Of a stretch of 64,000 nucleotides of DNA, positions 9,036 to 19,400 are shown one piece after another. The position numbers and the translations under genes were made by a program. How positions within the stretch are numbered: position 1 is the first letter of the stretch; the number at the start of each line of letters is the position of its first letter. Source of the DNA: Halomonas sp. HL-93 (GTDB lineage: Bacteria > Pseudomonadota > Gammaproteobacteria > Pseudomonadales > Halomonadaceae); contig NZ_LT593974.1 in assembly GCF_900086985.1 (NCBI RefSeq), positions 744,001-808,000 on the forward strand, written 5' to 3'. Under the pieces are notes generated by a model, which saw only the letters and a program-made list of their open reading frames with translations, was not told the DNA's origin and searched no databases.

Positions 9036-10307
9036 ATGACCGATGCAAACAAGCAGGCCGCTTTGGATTATCACGCTAAGCCGATCCCCGGTAAGCTGTC
9101 GGTGGAGTTGACCAAACCCACCGCCACAGCAAGGGATCTAGCGCTGGCGTATAGTCCTGGCGTTGCCGAGCCGGTCAGGGAGATTGCCCGTGAAGCCGAG
9201 AACGCCTACCGCTACACGGGGAAAGGGAATCTAGTCGCGGTGATTTCCGACGGCAGCGCGATTCTTGGATTAGGTAACCTTGGGCCGCTGGCTAGCAAGC
9301 CCGTGATGGAAGGCAAGGGTGTATTATTTAAGTGCTTCGCCGGGATTAACTCGGTGGATATCGAAGTTGACGCTGAAAGCCCGCAGGCGTTTATTGATAC
9401 CGTGGCGCGTATTGCCGATACCTGGGGCGGTATCAATTTAGAAGATATCAAAGCGCCCGAATGTTTTGAAATTGAGAAAGCACTGATTGAGCGCTGTCGT
9501 ATTCCGGTATTCCATGACGACCAGCATGGCACGGCAATTGTTACCGCTGCGGGTATGCTCAACGCACTGGATATCGCAGGCAAGGCTATCGAGAACGTGA
9601 AGATCGTTTGCATGGGGGCGGGAGCCGCCGCGATTGCCTGCATGCGTTTGCTGGTAGCCTGTGGAGCGAGCAAAGACAACCTGATTATGCTCGACCGCCG
9701 CGGGGTTATCCACGGTGACCGCGAGGGCATCAACGAATATAAAGCCGAGTTTGCGCGGGATACGGACATGCGCACCTTGGATGATGCCATCGACGGCGCC
9801 GATGTGTTTATTGGTTTGTCAGGCCCTGGGCTGCTGTCGGCGGAGCAGGTGAAGAAAATGGCGGCGGATCCGGTGATTTTTGCCTGCACTAACCCTGATC
9901 CCGAGATTCACCCTGATGTTGCCCGCGAGGCGCGGCCTGATGTCATTATGGCGACCGGCCGCTCGGATTTCCCCAACCAGGTGAACAACGTGTTGGGCTT
10001 CCCATTTATTTTTCGTGGTGCGCTCGATGTTCGCGCGACGCGCATCAATGAGGCCATGAAACTGGCGGCGGTGCATGCGCTCAAAGATCTGGCCCGCGAG
10101 CCTGTTCCCCAGGAAGTCCTGGATGCCTATGAGCGGACCGATATGCAGTTTGGTCGCGAGTATATTATCCCGACACCCGTCGATGTACGCCTGCTGGCAC
10201 GTATATCCTCGGCGGTGGCCCAGGCTGCTGTGGACTCAGGGGTGGCGCGTAAGCCGTATCCAGCCCATTACCCACTCGGTTCCATCAACGACGTATATGG
10301 CGACTAG
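9036..10307 (+). CDS. NAD(P)-dependent malic enzyme, short form
   Basis: A 423-residue enzyme that decarboxylates malate to pyruvate with NAD(P) reduction. The chosen start MTDANKQAALDYHAKPIPGK matches the family; the in-frame extension upstream does not. Visible motifs are LALAYSPGVAEPV, IEVDAESPQAFIDTVARI, ECFEIEKAL, the metal-binding VFHDDQHGTAIV, the dinucleotide motif CMGAGAAAIACMRLL and ACTNPDPEI. It lacks the C-terminal phosphotransacetylase-like domain of E. coli MaeB (about 760 residues), so it is the short type found in Pseudomonas. The nucleotide preference cannot be decided from sequence alone. Confidence 0.93.
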   Translation: MTDANKQAALDYHAKPIPGKLSVELTKPTATARDLALAYSPGVAEPVREIAREAENAYRYTGKGNLVAVISDGSAILGLGNLGPLASKPVMEGKGVLFKCFAGINSVDIEVDAESPQAFIDTVARIADTWGGINLEDIKAPECFEIEKALIERCRIPVFHDDQHGTAIVTAAGMLNALDIAGKAIENVKIVCMGAGAAAIACMRLLVACGASKDNLIMLDRRGVIHGDREGINEYKAEFARDTDMRTLDDAIDGADVFIGLSGPGLLSAEQVKKMAADPVIFACTNPDPEIHPDVAREARPDVIMATGRSDFPNQVNNVLGFPFIFRGALDVRATRINEAMKLAAVHALKDLAREPVPQEVLDAYERTDMQFGREYIIPTPVDVRLLARISSAVAQAAVDSGVARKPYPAHYPLGSINDVYGD

Positions 10308-10332
10308 CCCGCGATATCCGCTATCACCATTG

Positions 10333-10365
10333 CCAACGCCCGCTATCCAGCGGGCGTTGGTGTTC
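10333..10365 (+). terminator. Terminator-like hairpin between malic enzyme and tesB
   Basis: Twelve-base arms CCAACGCCCGCT (10333-10344) and AGCGGGCGTTGG (10349-10360) enclose loop ATCC, followed by TGTTCC. It sits between convergent genes. The T-tract is short, so efficiency is uncertain. Confidence 0.7.
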
Positions 10366-10432
10366 CAGGGTGGCTAATTGAAAAAAGCTAGAAGCGCTCA
10401 ATGTGCCTGCCCCCTGGTATTTTTATCTACGA

Positions 10433-11248
10433 TTACGGTGAATAGCGTGTCAGGCCTTCCTGAGCGGTAGAGGCGATTAAAAGGCCATCGCGCTGGTAGA
10501 TATGCCCCCGCGCCAGTCCACGGGCGCCGCCCGCCCAAGGTGAATCGATGACGTACAGTAGCCAATCATCCAGCCGTGTGTCTTCATGCAGCCATAGTGC
10601 ATGGTCAAGGCTCGCAATGCGTAATTGCGGATCGGTGAAGCGGATGCCGTGGGGTACCAGACTGGTGGTCAGCAAATTAAAGTCTGACGCGTAGGAGAGC
10701 AAGTGGCGGTGAAGGGCGGCGTCGTCGGGTAGACTGCCAGCCAGTCGAAACCACAGGCACTGGCCCGTCGGCATCGCCTGGTCTGGATTACCCTTGAGGT
10801 GCAAAAACTCGATCGGGTGGCCAGGAAAGCGAGCGTGCTTGACATCACCGCTTTCCATCAAGGCCTCGGGCGAGAGGACTTCGGGCATCGCCCGTTGATG
10901 GCTAAAGCTTGCCTCGGTGCTTTGGAACGAGGCGCTGCAGAAAAAGATCGGGCGGCCCTTTTGAATGGCTGTCACGCGGCGTGTGGTAAAACTGCCGCCA
11001 TCGCGGATGGTATCAACCTGATAGACCACCGGACGGTGAGGGTCACCAGGGCGAAGAAAGTAGCCGTGCTGAGAATGCGGGCGGCGCTCATCGGGCACGG
11101 TACGACTGGCGGCGGCGAGTGCCTGCCCGAGGACCTGCCCGCCGTAGAGTTGGGGTAAGCCTAAATCTTGGCTCTGGCCGCGAAACAGAGTGTCTTCCAG
11201 AGTTTCTAGCTCAAGCAAATTGACCAGCGTATTCAGCGCGTCTGCCAT
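10433..11248 (-). CDS. tesB: Acyl-CoA thioesterase II
   Basis: A 271-residue double hot-dog thioesterase that hydrolyses medium- and long-chain acyl-CoA. Family marks include LYGGQVLGQALAAASRTV, HGYFLRPGDPHRPVVYQVD, RRVTAIQKGRPIFFCSASFQ, the catalytic-region SYASDFNLLTTSLVPHG and the C-terminal SPWAGGARGLARGHIYQRDG. I chose MADALNTLVNLLELE as the start; nine upstream residues are not family-like. It is convergent with the malic enzyme and divergent from tadA, with 82 bases between the two starts. Confidence 0.95.
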   Translation of the reverse strand: MADALNTLVNLLELETLEDTLFRGQSQDLGLPQLYGGQVLGQALAAASRTVPDERRPHSQHGYFLRPGDPHRPVVYQVDTIRDGGSFTTRRVTAIQKGRPIFFCSASFQSTEASFSHQRAMPEVLSPEALMESGDVKHARFPGHPIEFLHLKGNPDQAMPTGQCLWFRLAGSLPDDAALHRHLLSYASDFNLLTTSLVPHGIRFTDPQLRIASLDHALWLHEDTRLDDWLLYVIDSPWAGGARGLARGHIYQRDGLLIASTAQEGLTRYSP

Positions 11249-11330
11249 TCTCGGTATCCTATGGTCTCTTATCAAGCGGCGCTGGAAGCACCGTTCATAC
11301 GATCGTTTTGTTACCTTAACGGAGTTTGCC

Positions 11331-11825
11331 GTGATACGCAGCGATGAATTTTATATGCATCGGGCCCTGGACCAAGCGCGCCTAGCGGCAGAAATGGGCG
11401 AAGTGCCGGTAGGCGCGGTGGTGGTCGACGCAAAGGGCCAGGTGATTGGTGCGGCCGGCAATGCCCCCGTTACTAGTTGCGACCCCAGCGGCCATGCGGA
11501 AATTCGCGCGCTGCGCGCAGCGGCCCAGTATGCAGCTAACTATCGTCTGGCGGGCTGTACGCTATTCGTGACGCTTGAACCCTGCATGATGTGTGCCGGT
11601 GCGATGATTCACGCACGCATCAGCCGCCTTGTGTACGGTGCTCCCGAGCCGCGCACGGGGGTGGTTGAGTCCAAAGCCAACCTGCTGGCACAGCCTTGGT
11701 TTAATCATGCGATTAGCGTGCAGGGTGGCGTGCTGGCGGTACCCGCAACCAAATGTTTAAAAGCGTTTTTTGCCGCTAGGCGGGGCGAGGCTGATGGGGA
11801 GCTTAGTCAGCGGCTCGACCGGTAG
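11331..11825 (+). CDS. tadA: tRNA-specific adenosine deaminase (A34 to inosine)
   Basis: A 164-residue zinc deaminase converting A34 of tRNA-Arg(ACG) to inosine. The zinc ligands are seen as HAE (55-57) and PCMMC (Cys85, Cys88), with Glu57 as the proton shuttle. I chose the GTG at 11331: it has GGAG seven bases upstream and gives the N-terminal length expected from E. coli TadA. The first internal ATG would remove the start of helix 1. Its 3' end overlaps the convergent diguanylate cyclase gene by 23 bases. Confidence 0.95.
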   Translation: MIRSDEFYMHRALDQARLAAEMGEVPVGAVVVDAKGQVIGAAGNAPVTSCDPSGHAEIRALRAAAQYAANYRLAGCTLFVTLEPCMMCAGAMIHARISRLVYGAPEPRTGVVESKANLLAQPWFNHAISVQGGVLAVPATKCLKAFFAARRGEADGELSQRLDR

Positions 11826-13761
11826 CCACTCGGTTGCGGCCTTCCCGTTTAGCGCGATACAGCGCTTCATCGGCAGTTTGCATCATAAGCGTCATGTTGA
11901 GCGGTTGCGGGTCGTTAACGCTGACCACACCAGCGCTAAGGGTGATGGGCTCGCCATTCGCATGAGCCAAATGAGCACCAACGAGTTGCAAGCGTAGCGT
12001 ATCAGCCACCTTGTATGCGGTGTCTAAGTCTAACCCAGGCAGCCAGGCGACAAATTCCTCACCACCGTAGCGCGCAAAAATGCCGCCGTAGTGCCCGATC
12101 AAGGCTTCTCCCAACACGGCCATGCGTGCTAAGTAGTCGTCGCCCACCAGGTGTCCCAACTGATCGTTGACGCGTTTGAAATGGTCGATATCAAACAATG
12201 CCAGGCTGAGCGGCCGTTGGTTCTGATGCTCATTGACATGGTCGAGAAAGTGTCGGCGATTAGCAATGCCGGTTAACTCATCGTGGCGCGCCAGCCATTC
12301 GACCTCGCGCTGCAATTTGCTGCGGGTCTTTATTTCTTGCTGAAGTGACTGATTGCTTTCCTGTATGGCGCGGTGATGATGGCCTAACCGCTTAAAGGTA
12401 TAGATTACCAAGTACACCAAATAGGCGAATGTCAGACCTAGCACGAGGCTTAACGTAGGCAGCCTGGGGAGTTGGCTCAGTAGGTACTGCCGTCGCGGCT
12501 GGTCCGAGAGCGTCAGTGTTTTATCGCCTAGCGCTACCCGGTGTTGATACGCCCATGGACCAGGGTGCGAAGCATCTCCGTGTTCGGCGAGGATCTGTTC
12601 GCCATCGCGCCACTGAATCAAACCTTCGGTATCGGTTAGCCGCTCAAATAGGGTGTCAGCCAGCTGTGAAAAGCTCACCACCATTGCCGCTGCGCCTATC
12701 GGAGTTTGTTGCTCGTTGTTCACGGGCAAATAGTGGATCATGCCCGCTTCGCCTTGCAGCAGCTCAATAATATCGGTGCTGCCTTCACGCTCACCGCGAA
12801 GTGCCGGTTCCAGCGCGGGACGGCCTGCTGGTTGCACGTCGAAAAGGCGTAGCCCAAGGGTGCTTAAGTTAACCGGGGTGGCGGGGTAGACTTGGCGAAT
12901 ACCGCTATCGGGTGTGATGAAGGCCATATTGATCAGGTAGCCAAAGTCGCGTTGATATCCTTCAGCCTGATGCACCCATTGACGGTAGCTGGGTGGCGCC
13001 GATTGTAGCTCCCAAGTGCGCGCAAAACGGCGCATGGCGTCAAGGTGGGCGGTAATCTCGCGACTCAACTGGCTTGTCACGGTTTGCACGCGGGCTTCAG
13101 CACGCTGGTAGAGCGTGCGCTCGGCCTGGAGGTGGAGCTGCTGCCAAAGCAGCAGGGTTACGCCTACTAAGCCGAGGGTCGACCATAGCGACGTGGCAAG
13201 ATAGCGCTTGCCATACCAGTAAGGGCTGGCGTAAACGGCTTGGGCGAGCAGCAGCGTTGCATGGAGGAGTAGTGAAGGCCAAGTCGCTGCATAGTGAAGC
13301 AAGGGGGTAAAGCCAGAGTACAGGGTAGAACCAATGCTTTGTAGGCCCAGCAAAAGGGCGGCCGCAATGACCAGTAATGGAGCGCCAAGCCGCGCGCGTA
13401 AATCTAACAGCAGTGCCAGCGCAGTCAGTTGTAGGGCGATGCTGGTGAGTAACGGTGCGCGGAGTGTTTCGAGCGTCGCGCCCGGTAAAACGCGTTCGGC
13501 CAGCAGTTGCCAGGCGGCGGTGGGCAGCCAGGCTTCGGGCAGCAGGTAGCTGAGCATGCCTGGGGCGAGTAATGCGAAGGCGCCGGAGGCGAGCAGGCAT
13601 GCCAATGGCCGGGTTCCACGCATCGTTGCCAGTTGAGCGAGGCCCAGTAACCACAATGCCAGGGAGGTGATCCCCGGTGCCAGCATCAAAAGTGCTGCCG
13701 CGCCGACCATGACGATGACAGCAAGACTTAGCGCGGTGCGATTGAAAAGCGTTTGAGGCAT
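11803..13761 (-). CDS. Membrane-bound diguanylate cyclase with CHASE-like sensor
   Basis: A 652-residue protein. The N-terminal third is strongly hydrophobic with several transmembrane helices (about residues 10-195). A periplasmic CHASE-like sensor (about 210-410, LFDVQPAGRPALEPALRG) ends in a further helix near LPTLSLVLGLTFAYLVYLV. A short coiled coil leads into a GGDEF domain with FDIDHFKRVNDQLGH and the active-site GGEEF near residue 567. It should make c-di-GMP from two GTP. No RxxD inhibitory I-site precedes GGEEF (HYGG is there instead). The ligand is unknown. Confidence 0.92.
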   Translation of the reverse strand: MPQTLFNRTALSLAVIVMVGAAALLMLAPGITSLALWLLGLAQLATMRGTRPLACLLASGAFALLAPGMLSYLLPEAWLPTAAWQLLAERVLPGATLETLRAPLLTSIALQLTALALLLDLRARLGAPLLVIAAALLLGLQSIGSTLYSGFTPLLHYAATWPSLLLHATLLLAQAVYASPYWYGKRYLATSLWSTLGLVGVTLLLWQQLHLQAERTLYQRAEARVQTVTSQLSREITAHLDAMRRFARTWELQSAPPSYRQWVHQAEGYQRDFGYLINMAFITPDSGIRQVYPATPVNLSTLGLRLFDVQPAGRPALEPALRGEREGSTDIIELLQGEAGMIHYLPVNNEQQTPIGAAAMVVSFSQLADTLFERLTDTEGLIQWRDGEQILAEHGDASHPGPWAYQHRVALGDKTLTLSDQPRRQYLLSQLPRLPTLSLVLGLTFAYLVYLVIYTFKRLGHHHRAIQESNQSLQQEIKTRSKLQREVEWLARHDELTGIANRRHFLDHVNEHQNQRPLSLALFDIDHFKRVNDQLGHLVGDDYLARMAVLGEALIGHYGGIFARYGGEEFVAWLPGLDLDTAYKVADTLRLQLVGAHLAHANGEPITLSAGVVSVNDPQPLNMTLMMQTADEALYRAKREGRNRVATGRAAD

Positions 13762-13773
13762 TAAGGTCTCGAC

Positions 13774-15237
13774 TTAATCAAGCGACGGTATAGACTCAAA
13801 CATTACCAGCGGGTCTGCGTTGACAGGCGTTTGGCCTAGTTGAAAAAACTGCTGGCGGCTGCGCTCAACATACTCAATCATCTCGTAATAACGGCGAATA
13901 TTGCGCACGTAAATCACCGGCTCGCCGCCGCGGGCATAGCCAAAACGTGTTTTGCTGTGCCATTCGCGCTGTTGTAGCAGGGGCAGGGCCTCGCGAACGT
14001 CTGCCCAGCGGTTGGGGTTGCCGTCGCGCATTTCGGCGATATCGCGGGCGTCATAAAGGTGGCCAAGGCCAACGTTATAGGCTGCCAGCGCCATGTAAAG
14101 ACGGTCATCACCGGTGATGTCGTCAGGCAGCCGGTCTTTGAGGCTGCGCAGGTAGCGCGAGCCGCCATCAATGCTTTGCGCGGGGTCGCGGCGATCATCA
14201 ATGTCCATTTCCTCTGCGGTAGGGTGGGTCAGCATCATCAAGCCGCGCACGCCGGTGGGGGAGACGGCGTCAGGGTCCCAATGGGACTCCTGGTAGCCAA
14301 GCGCCGCGAGAAGCTTCCAGTCGAAACCGGTGGTTTGGGCGGCTTGTTTGAAGTCGTCGGTGTAACGAGGCAGCCGAGCATCCAAGTGAGCAAGGAAGGT
14401 TCGGGTGCCGACATATTCCAGGTAATCATCGTGGCCAAAGTAGCGCTCCATCAGCTGGTCGAGCATGCCCGTCTGCTGCAGGTCTTCTATAAAGCGATTG
14501 GCCGCCTCAAGCAACCCAAGCCCGCGTCCGCTGGGCACCGCCCACGCCATTGATACCGGTTCGCCCAACGCGAAGCCGTGCTCAACATTAGGGAAAAACA
14601 GTCGGTTAATGCGGAACTGGTGGTCAAAAATCACCGCTGCATCCAGGCTGCCGTTTTCAACCTGAGCCAGTAGCTCGGCAACTTCGAGCTCCTGGGATTC
14701 ACGCCAGCTTAATTCTGGGTAATCGCGCTGAAGCTCACGTAATGCTTTGCCTGTTCCGGCGCCGCTTAACGTACCCAGTGACAGTTCGACTAAGTCACTT
14801 GGCGCATTGATGCCGTTGATTCCGCGACGGTAAACCACGAGCGGCTGCATATTGATAATCGGGCGGGTGTAGTGAATGCCCGGCGTGTCAGGGAGCAGTG
14901 GTAGCGCGGCAGCCCCCAAATCTCCTCTTTCGCGCACCGTGGAAAGGATGCTTTCCGGATGATGCTGGGCTTCAATGTTAAGGCTGACACCCAAGCTATC
15001 GGCAAACCGACGCATGAGCTCATACTCAAACCCTGTTGGTCCGTTGCGCCCTTCATAATAAGTGAAGGGGGTATTGCGCGTATGGAGGGTAATAAAGTCA
15101 CGCTGACGAACTTGCTCCAGGTGCTCGCCTTCCGGCACAAACGAAAAGGTAGGCATCATCACCAACAGCGCAATGGCCGTTAGCGCGAAGTAATGGCTGG
15201 AGCAAGCGATAAAATGTCGGCAAATCAACGTCAGCAT
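13774..15237 (-). CDS. mltF: Membrane-bound lytic murein transglycosylase F
   Basis: A 487-residue MltF-type protein: an N-terminal hydrophobic signal/anchor (about 10-33, [18 protein letters not shown]), a solute-binding-protein-3-like domain (about 45-280), then a family 1 SLT lytic transglycosylase domain. The catalytic Glu is E317 in [11 protein letters not shown], followed by [12 protein letters not shown] and the [13 protein letters not shown] motif. It cleaves peptidoglycan to 1,6-anhydro products, linking functionally to ampD elsewhere in this window. No lipobox cysteine is evident. It diverges from purL, a conserved pairing. Confidence 0.93.
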   Translation of the reverse strand: MLTLICRHFIACSSHYFALTAIALLVMMPTFSFVPEGEHLEQVRQRDFITLHTRNTPFTYYEGRNGPTGFEYELMRRFADSLGVSLNIEAQHHPESILSTVRERGDLGAAALPLLPDTPGIHYTRPIINMQPLVVYRRGINGINAPSDLVELSLGTLSGAGTGKALRELQRDYPELSWRESQELEVAELLAQVENGSLDAAVIFDHQFRINRLFFPNVEHGFALGEPVSMAWAVPSGRGLGLLEAANRFIEDLQQTGMLDQLMERYFGHDDYLEYVGTRTFLAHLDARLPRYTDDFKQAAQTTGFDWKLLAALGYQESHWDPDAVSPTGVRGLMMLTHPTAEEMDIDDRRDPAQSIDGGSRYLRSLKDRLPDDITGDDRLYMALAAYNVGLGHLYDARDIAEMRDGNPNRWADVREALPLLQQREWHSKTRFGYARGGEPVIYVRNIRRYYEMIEYVERSRQQFFQLGQTPVNADPLVMFESIPSLD

Positions 15238-15359
15238 GGCGTCTTGTCGGCACAGGGTAAGCTGCCACGATACCCAGCCGCTAGCAGGCTGTCACCTTGT
15301 TGATTTCGTGTGGCCGACGCTTTCCAGTATCATAGCCGCTAATTAGTGTCACAAAAGAC

Positions 15360-15384
15360 GGCCGCATGGCGGCCTGTTGATTTG
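15360..15384 (+). promoter_or_regulatory. Hairpin in the purL leader
   Basis: GGCCGC (15360-15365) and GCGGCC (15369-15374) form a perfect 6-bp stem with loop ATG, followed by a T-rich stretch (TGTTGATTTGT). It lies about 50 bases before the purL ATG, in the 184-base mltF/purL gap. It resembles a weak attenuator, but it could equally be incidental GC-rich sequence. Confidence 0.3.
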
Positions 15385-15421
15385 TCTGCTCGAATTCTTC
15401 CTGCTCTAGAGGCTTCTGGAT

Positions 15422-18400
15422 ATGCTCGAACTGCGAGGCGCGCCCGCCCTTTCTGCCTTCCGTCATGCTCGGTTATTAGCGGTGCTGCGTGAACGTGTTC
15501 CCGAGGTCGAGGCGCTATCCGCCGACTACGTTCATTTTATTGACCATCACGACGAATTGGATGAGGCTGCCCACGAGCGGTTGGCGCAGCTGTTGGATTA
15601 CGGCCATGAGGAAGCGGTTGAGCCACCCAAGGGCGCACGGCGTTTTTTGGTGGTGCCGCGCATTGGCACCCAGTCTCCCTGGTCGTCTAAGGCCACCAAT
15701 ATTGCCCATAATTGTGGCTTGATGGGCATTTCGCGGATCGAGCGCGGTATTGATTATCGCATTGCATTTAGCTCATCACCCGACGAAGACGCATTTAACG
15801 CGGTGGTGGCCTGCCTTCATGACCGGATGACCGAAAGCGTGCTGACCGATGCCTCGGATGCCGCCAAGCTGTTCGCCCGTCACGACCCGGCGCCGTTAGG
15901 CAGCGTGGATATTCTCACTGGCGGCCGCGAGGCCTTGGCCACGGCTAACCGTGAGCTGGGGCTGGCGCTGGCGGATGACGAAATCGATTATCTGGTGGAA
16001 GCGTTTAATGAGCTGAACCGCAACCCAAGCGATGTTGAGCTGATGATGTTCGCCCAAGCGAACTCCGAGCACTGCCGCCATAAAATCTTCAATGCCGACT
16101 GGCTGATCGACGGCGAGCCGCAAAGCCATTCGCTGTTCAAGATGATCAAGAACACCTTCGCTACGTCGCCGGAAAATGTACTCTCCGCCTACAGCGACAA
16201 TGCAGCCGTCATTAAAGGCAGTCAGGCGGGACGCTTTTTCGCCACCCCATTGACGGGTGCCGATAACCAGCGCGCCCTTTACGGCACGCATCAGGAACCT
16301 ATCCACATCCTGATGAAGGTGGAAACCCATAACCACCCCACGGCCATAGCGCCCTTCCCAGGTGCGGCGACGGGGTCGGGCGGTGAAATTCGCGATGAAG
16401 GGGCGACCGGTATCGGCGGCAAACCCAAAGCGGGGCTGTCAGGTTTTACCGTATCCAATCTGCGCATTCCCGAATTTGTTCAGCCTTGGGAAGCTTTCGA
16501 TTACGGTAAGCCCGAGCGCATGCAGTCGGCGCTTTCGATTATGCTCGATGGCCCTATCGGCGGCGCGGCCTTCAACAACGAATTTGGTCGCCCTAACCTG
16601 ACCGGTTATTTCCGCACTTACGAGCAGGATGTGCTGAGTGACGACGGGATTGAACGGCGTGGTTTCCACAAGCCGATCATGATCGCCGGCGGTTATGGCA
16701 ATATCCGTGCCCACCATGTGCAAAAAGGCGACATTCCGGTGGGTGGCAAGCTGATCGTCATGGGCGGCCCGGCGATGTTGATTGGTCTGGGCGGCGGCGC
16801 GGCCTCCAGCATGGCTTCGGGTGCGTCGAGCGCCGATTTGGATTTTGCCTCCGTACAGCGGGAAAACCCGGAAATTGAACGCCGTGCCCAAGAGGTCATC
16901 GACCGCTGCTGGGCGCTGGGTGACCATAACCCCCTTCGCTTTATTCACGATGTAGGCGCCGGTGGGCTTTCCAACGCGCTGCCCGAACTGGTTAAGGATG
17001 GCGGCCGCGGCGGCCTGTTTGATTTACGCGCGGTGCCTAATGCCGAGCCTGGCATGAGTCCGTTGGAAATCTGGTGCAACGAAGCGCAGGAACGCTATGT
17101 GCTGGCCGTGGCACCCGAGGATATCGCTACCTTTGATGCACTTTGTGCCCGTGAGCGCTGTCCCTACGCTGTGGTGGGCGAAGCCCTTGAACAGCACTAT
17201 CTGGAAGTGCGCGACGGCCACTTTGAAACCAAGCCGGTGGATTTGCCGATGAGCGTGCTATTTGGCAAACCGCCCAAAATGCTGCGTGAATTTAACCGCC
17301 AAACGCCCGCCACCTCGAGTGTAATGCTCGATAACCTGGACCTGCGTGAAGCGATGGATCGCGTGCTGCGACTGCCGACGGTGGCTTCGAAAAGCTTCCT
17401 GATCACCATTGGCGACCGCTCTATTACCGGCCAAGTGGCGCGTGACCAAATGGTCGGCCCATGGCAGGTCCCAGTGGCCGATGTGGCGGTGACCACTGCG
17501 AGCTTTGATACACACACTGGCGAGGCGATGGCCATGGGCGAACGTCCCCCGGTGGCTCTGATTGACCCTGCCGCAAGCGCCCGGCTGGCCGTCGCTGAGG
17601 CGATCACTAACTTGGCAGCCGCACCGATTGCCAAACTGGGCGATATCAAACTCTCGGCTAACTGGATGAGCGCAGCCGACTACCCCGGCGAAAACCAGGC
17701 GCTGTTTGATGCGGTGCATGCGGTGGGCATGGAATTATGCCCGGCGCTGGGGATTGCTATTCCAGTGGGCAAAGATTCCATGTCAATGCGCACGGCTTGG
17801 CAAGCCGACAATCCGCAAGGCGAAAAAGAAGACAAAAGCATTACCTCGCCGCTCTCACTAGTGGTCACCGGTTTTGCTCCTGTGACCGATGCGCTGGCGA
17901 CCCTAACGCCGCAAATTAATCTCGAACAGGACGAGTCCGATCTGATTTTGATCGACCTGGGCAACGGCCAGAACCGTCTAGGTGGCTCGGCATTGGCGCA
18001 GGTGTATGGCCAAGTGGGCGATGAATGTCCCGATGTAGATGACGCCGAAGACATCAAGGCGTTCTTTGAAGTCATTCAAGGCCTAAACCGTGACGGCAAG
18101 CTGTTGGCGTACCACGATCGCAGCGATGGTGGCCTGCTGGTGACGCTGTTGGAGATGGCCTTTGCTGCCCACGCGGGGCTTGAGATCAAGCTCGATTGGC
18201 TGATTGATGAGCCGGTGGAGGCGTTTAGCGCGCTGTTTTCCGAAGAACTGGGCGCGGTAATCCAGGTCAACCGTGAGCACACCGAAGAAGTGCTGACCCA
18301 GTTTGCCGTGGCCGGTATTGAAACCTGCGGCGTGATCGCGCGTCCGCGCTATGATGACCAAGTACGCGTGACGCTATTTGAAGAGCCGCTGCTCGAAACC

Positions 18401-19357
18401 ACGCGTCAATTGACCCAGCGTACCTGGTCAGAAACCAGTTATCGCATGCAGGCGCTGCGCGATAACCCAGAATGTGCGAAAAACGAATTCGACAACCTGC
18501 TCGATATTCGCGATCCCGGACTTAGTGCATCGCCTACCTTTGATATCAATGACGATGTCAGCGCGCCGTTTATCAACACCGCAAAACCGGCCATGGCCGT
18601 GTTGCGTGAGCAGGGCGTCAATGGCCAAGTGGAAATGGCCTGGGCGTTCGATAAAGCCGGTTTTGACGCCGTAGATGTGCATATGAGTGACATTCTTGAA
18701 GGACGGGTGTCGCTTGATGATTTCAAAGGCTTGGTGGCCTGCGGCGGTTTCTCTTATGGCGACGTGTTAGGCGCAGGTGGCGGCTGGGCGAAGTCAGTGC
18801 TGTTCAACGAGCGTGCCCGCGAGCAGTTTGCCGGGTTCTTCAAACGTGATGACAGCTTCTCGCTAGGCGTTTGCAACGGCTGCCAAATGCTTTCGCAACT
18901 GAAGTCGTTAATACCCGGGGCAAAAGACTGGCCCGACTTTGTGCGCAACGAATCCGAGCAGTTTGAAGCACGTGTTTCTATGGTGCGGGTCGAAAAGAGC
19001 CCCTCCATTTTGCTGGCGGGCATGGAAGGCTCTCAGTTGCCGATCGCAGTTGCCCATGGCGAAGGCCAGGCGGCATTCCGCGACAGTGCCCACCTACGCC
19101 GGATGCAGTCGAGCAGTCAGGTGGCACTGCGTTACATCGACAATTACGGCCAGGCGACTACCCGCTACCCGTCGAATCCCAATGGGTCACCGTCGGGTAT
19201 TACCGGGCTGACCACGCCCGACGGGCGCGTCACGATCATGATGCCGCACCCAGAGCGCGTGGCGCGCGCGGTTACCAATTCCTGGCGCCCCAGCGAATGG
19301 ACCGAGGATGGCGCCTGGCTGCGCTTGTTCCGCAATGCGCGCACTTGGTTGGGTTAA
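15422..19357 (+). CDS. purL: Phosphoribosylformylglycinamidine synthase (FGAM synthase)
   Basis: A 1311-residue single-chain PurL, which converts FGAR to FGAM with ATP and glutamine in purine biosynthesis. It shows the N-terminal PurS-like region, the linker, two AIR-synthase-like halves ([17 protein letters not shown] near 300; [20 protein letters not shown] near 520; the second half has [15 protein letters not shown]), and a C-terminal glutaminase with catalytic Cys1151 ([10 protein letters not shown]) and the closing PHPERVARA. The start [18 protein letters not shown] matches gammaproteobacterial PurL. It is a single gene with its own promoter region, divergent from mltF. Confidence 0.98.
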   Translation: MLELRGAPALSAFRHARLLAVLRERVPEVEALSADYVHFIDHHDELDEAAHERLAQLLDYGHEEAVEPPKGARRFLVVPRIGTQSPWSSKATNIAHNCGLMGISRIERGIDYRIAFSSSPDEDAFNAVVACLHDRMTESVLTDASDAAKLFARHDPAPLGSVDILTGGREALATANRELGLALADDEIDYLVEAFNELNRNPSDVELMMFAQANSEHCRHKIFNADWLIDGEPQSHSLFKMIKNTFATSPENVLSAYSDNAAVIKGSQAGRFFATPLTGADNQRALYGTHQEPIHILMKVETHNHPTAIAPFPGAATGSGGEIRDEGATGIGGKPKAGLSGFTVSNLRIPEFVQPWEAFDYGKPERMQSALSIMLDGPIGGAAFNNEFGRPNLTGYFRTYEQDVLSDDGIERRGFHKPIMIAGGYGNIRAHHVQKGDIPVGGKLIVMGGPAMLIGLGGGAASSMASGASSADLDFASVQRENPEIERRAQEVIDRCWALGDHNPLRFIHDVGAGGLSNALPELVKDGGRGGLFDLRAVPNAEPGMSPLEIWCNEAQERYVLAVAPEDIATFDALCARERCPYAVVGEALEQHYLEVRDGHFETKPVDLPMSVLFGKPPKMLREFNRQTPATSSVMLDNLDLREAMDRVLRLPTVASKSFLITIGDRSITGQVARDQMVGPWQVPVADVAVTTASFDTHTGEAMAMGERPPVALIDPAASARLAVAEAITNLAAAPIAKLGDIKLSANWMSAADYPGENQALFDAVHAVGMELCPALGIAIPVGKDSMSMRTAWQADNPQGEKEDKSITSPLSLVVTGFAPVTDALATLTPQINLEQDESDLILIDLGNGQNRLGGSALAQVYGQVGDECPDVDDAEDIKAFFEVIQGLNRDGKLLAYHDRSDGGLLVTLLEMAFAAHAGLEIKLDWLIDEPVEAFSALFSEELGAVIQVNREHTEEVLTQFAVAGIETCGVIARPRYDDQVRVTLFEEPLLETTRQLTQRTWSETSYRMQALRDNPECAKNEFDNLLDIRDPGLSASPTFDINDDVSAPFINTAKPAMAVLREQGVNGQVEMAWAFDKAGFDAVDVHMSDILEGRVSLDDFKGLVACGGFSYGDVLGAGGGWAKSVLFNERAREQFAGFFKRDDSFSLGVCNGCQMLSQLKSLIPGAKDWPDFVRNESEQFEARVSMVRVEKSPSILLAGMEGSQLPIAVAHGEGQAAFRDSAHLRRMQSSSQVALRYIDNYGQATTRYPSNPNGSPSGITGLTTPDGRVTIMMPHPERVARAVTNSWRPSEWTEDGAWLRLFRNARTWLG

Positions 19358-19400
19358 TTGTTGAGATCATCCAGTTGACGTCAGTCAAAACACTAGGTGA

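Noticed and set aside
17680..18075. Open frames opposite purL, up to about 170 codons
   Set aside because: Compositional shadows of a highly conserved gene; no independent evidence of coding.
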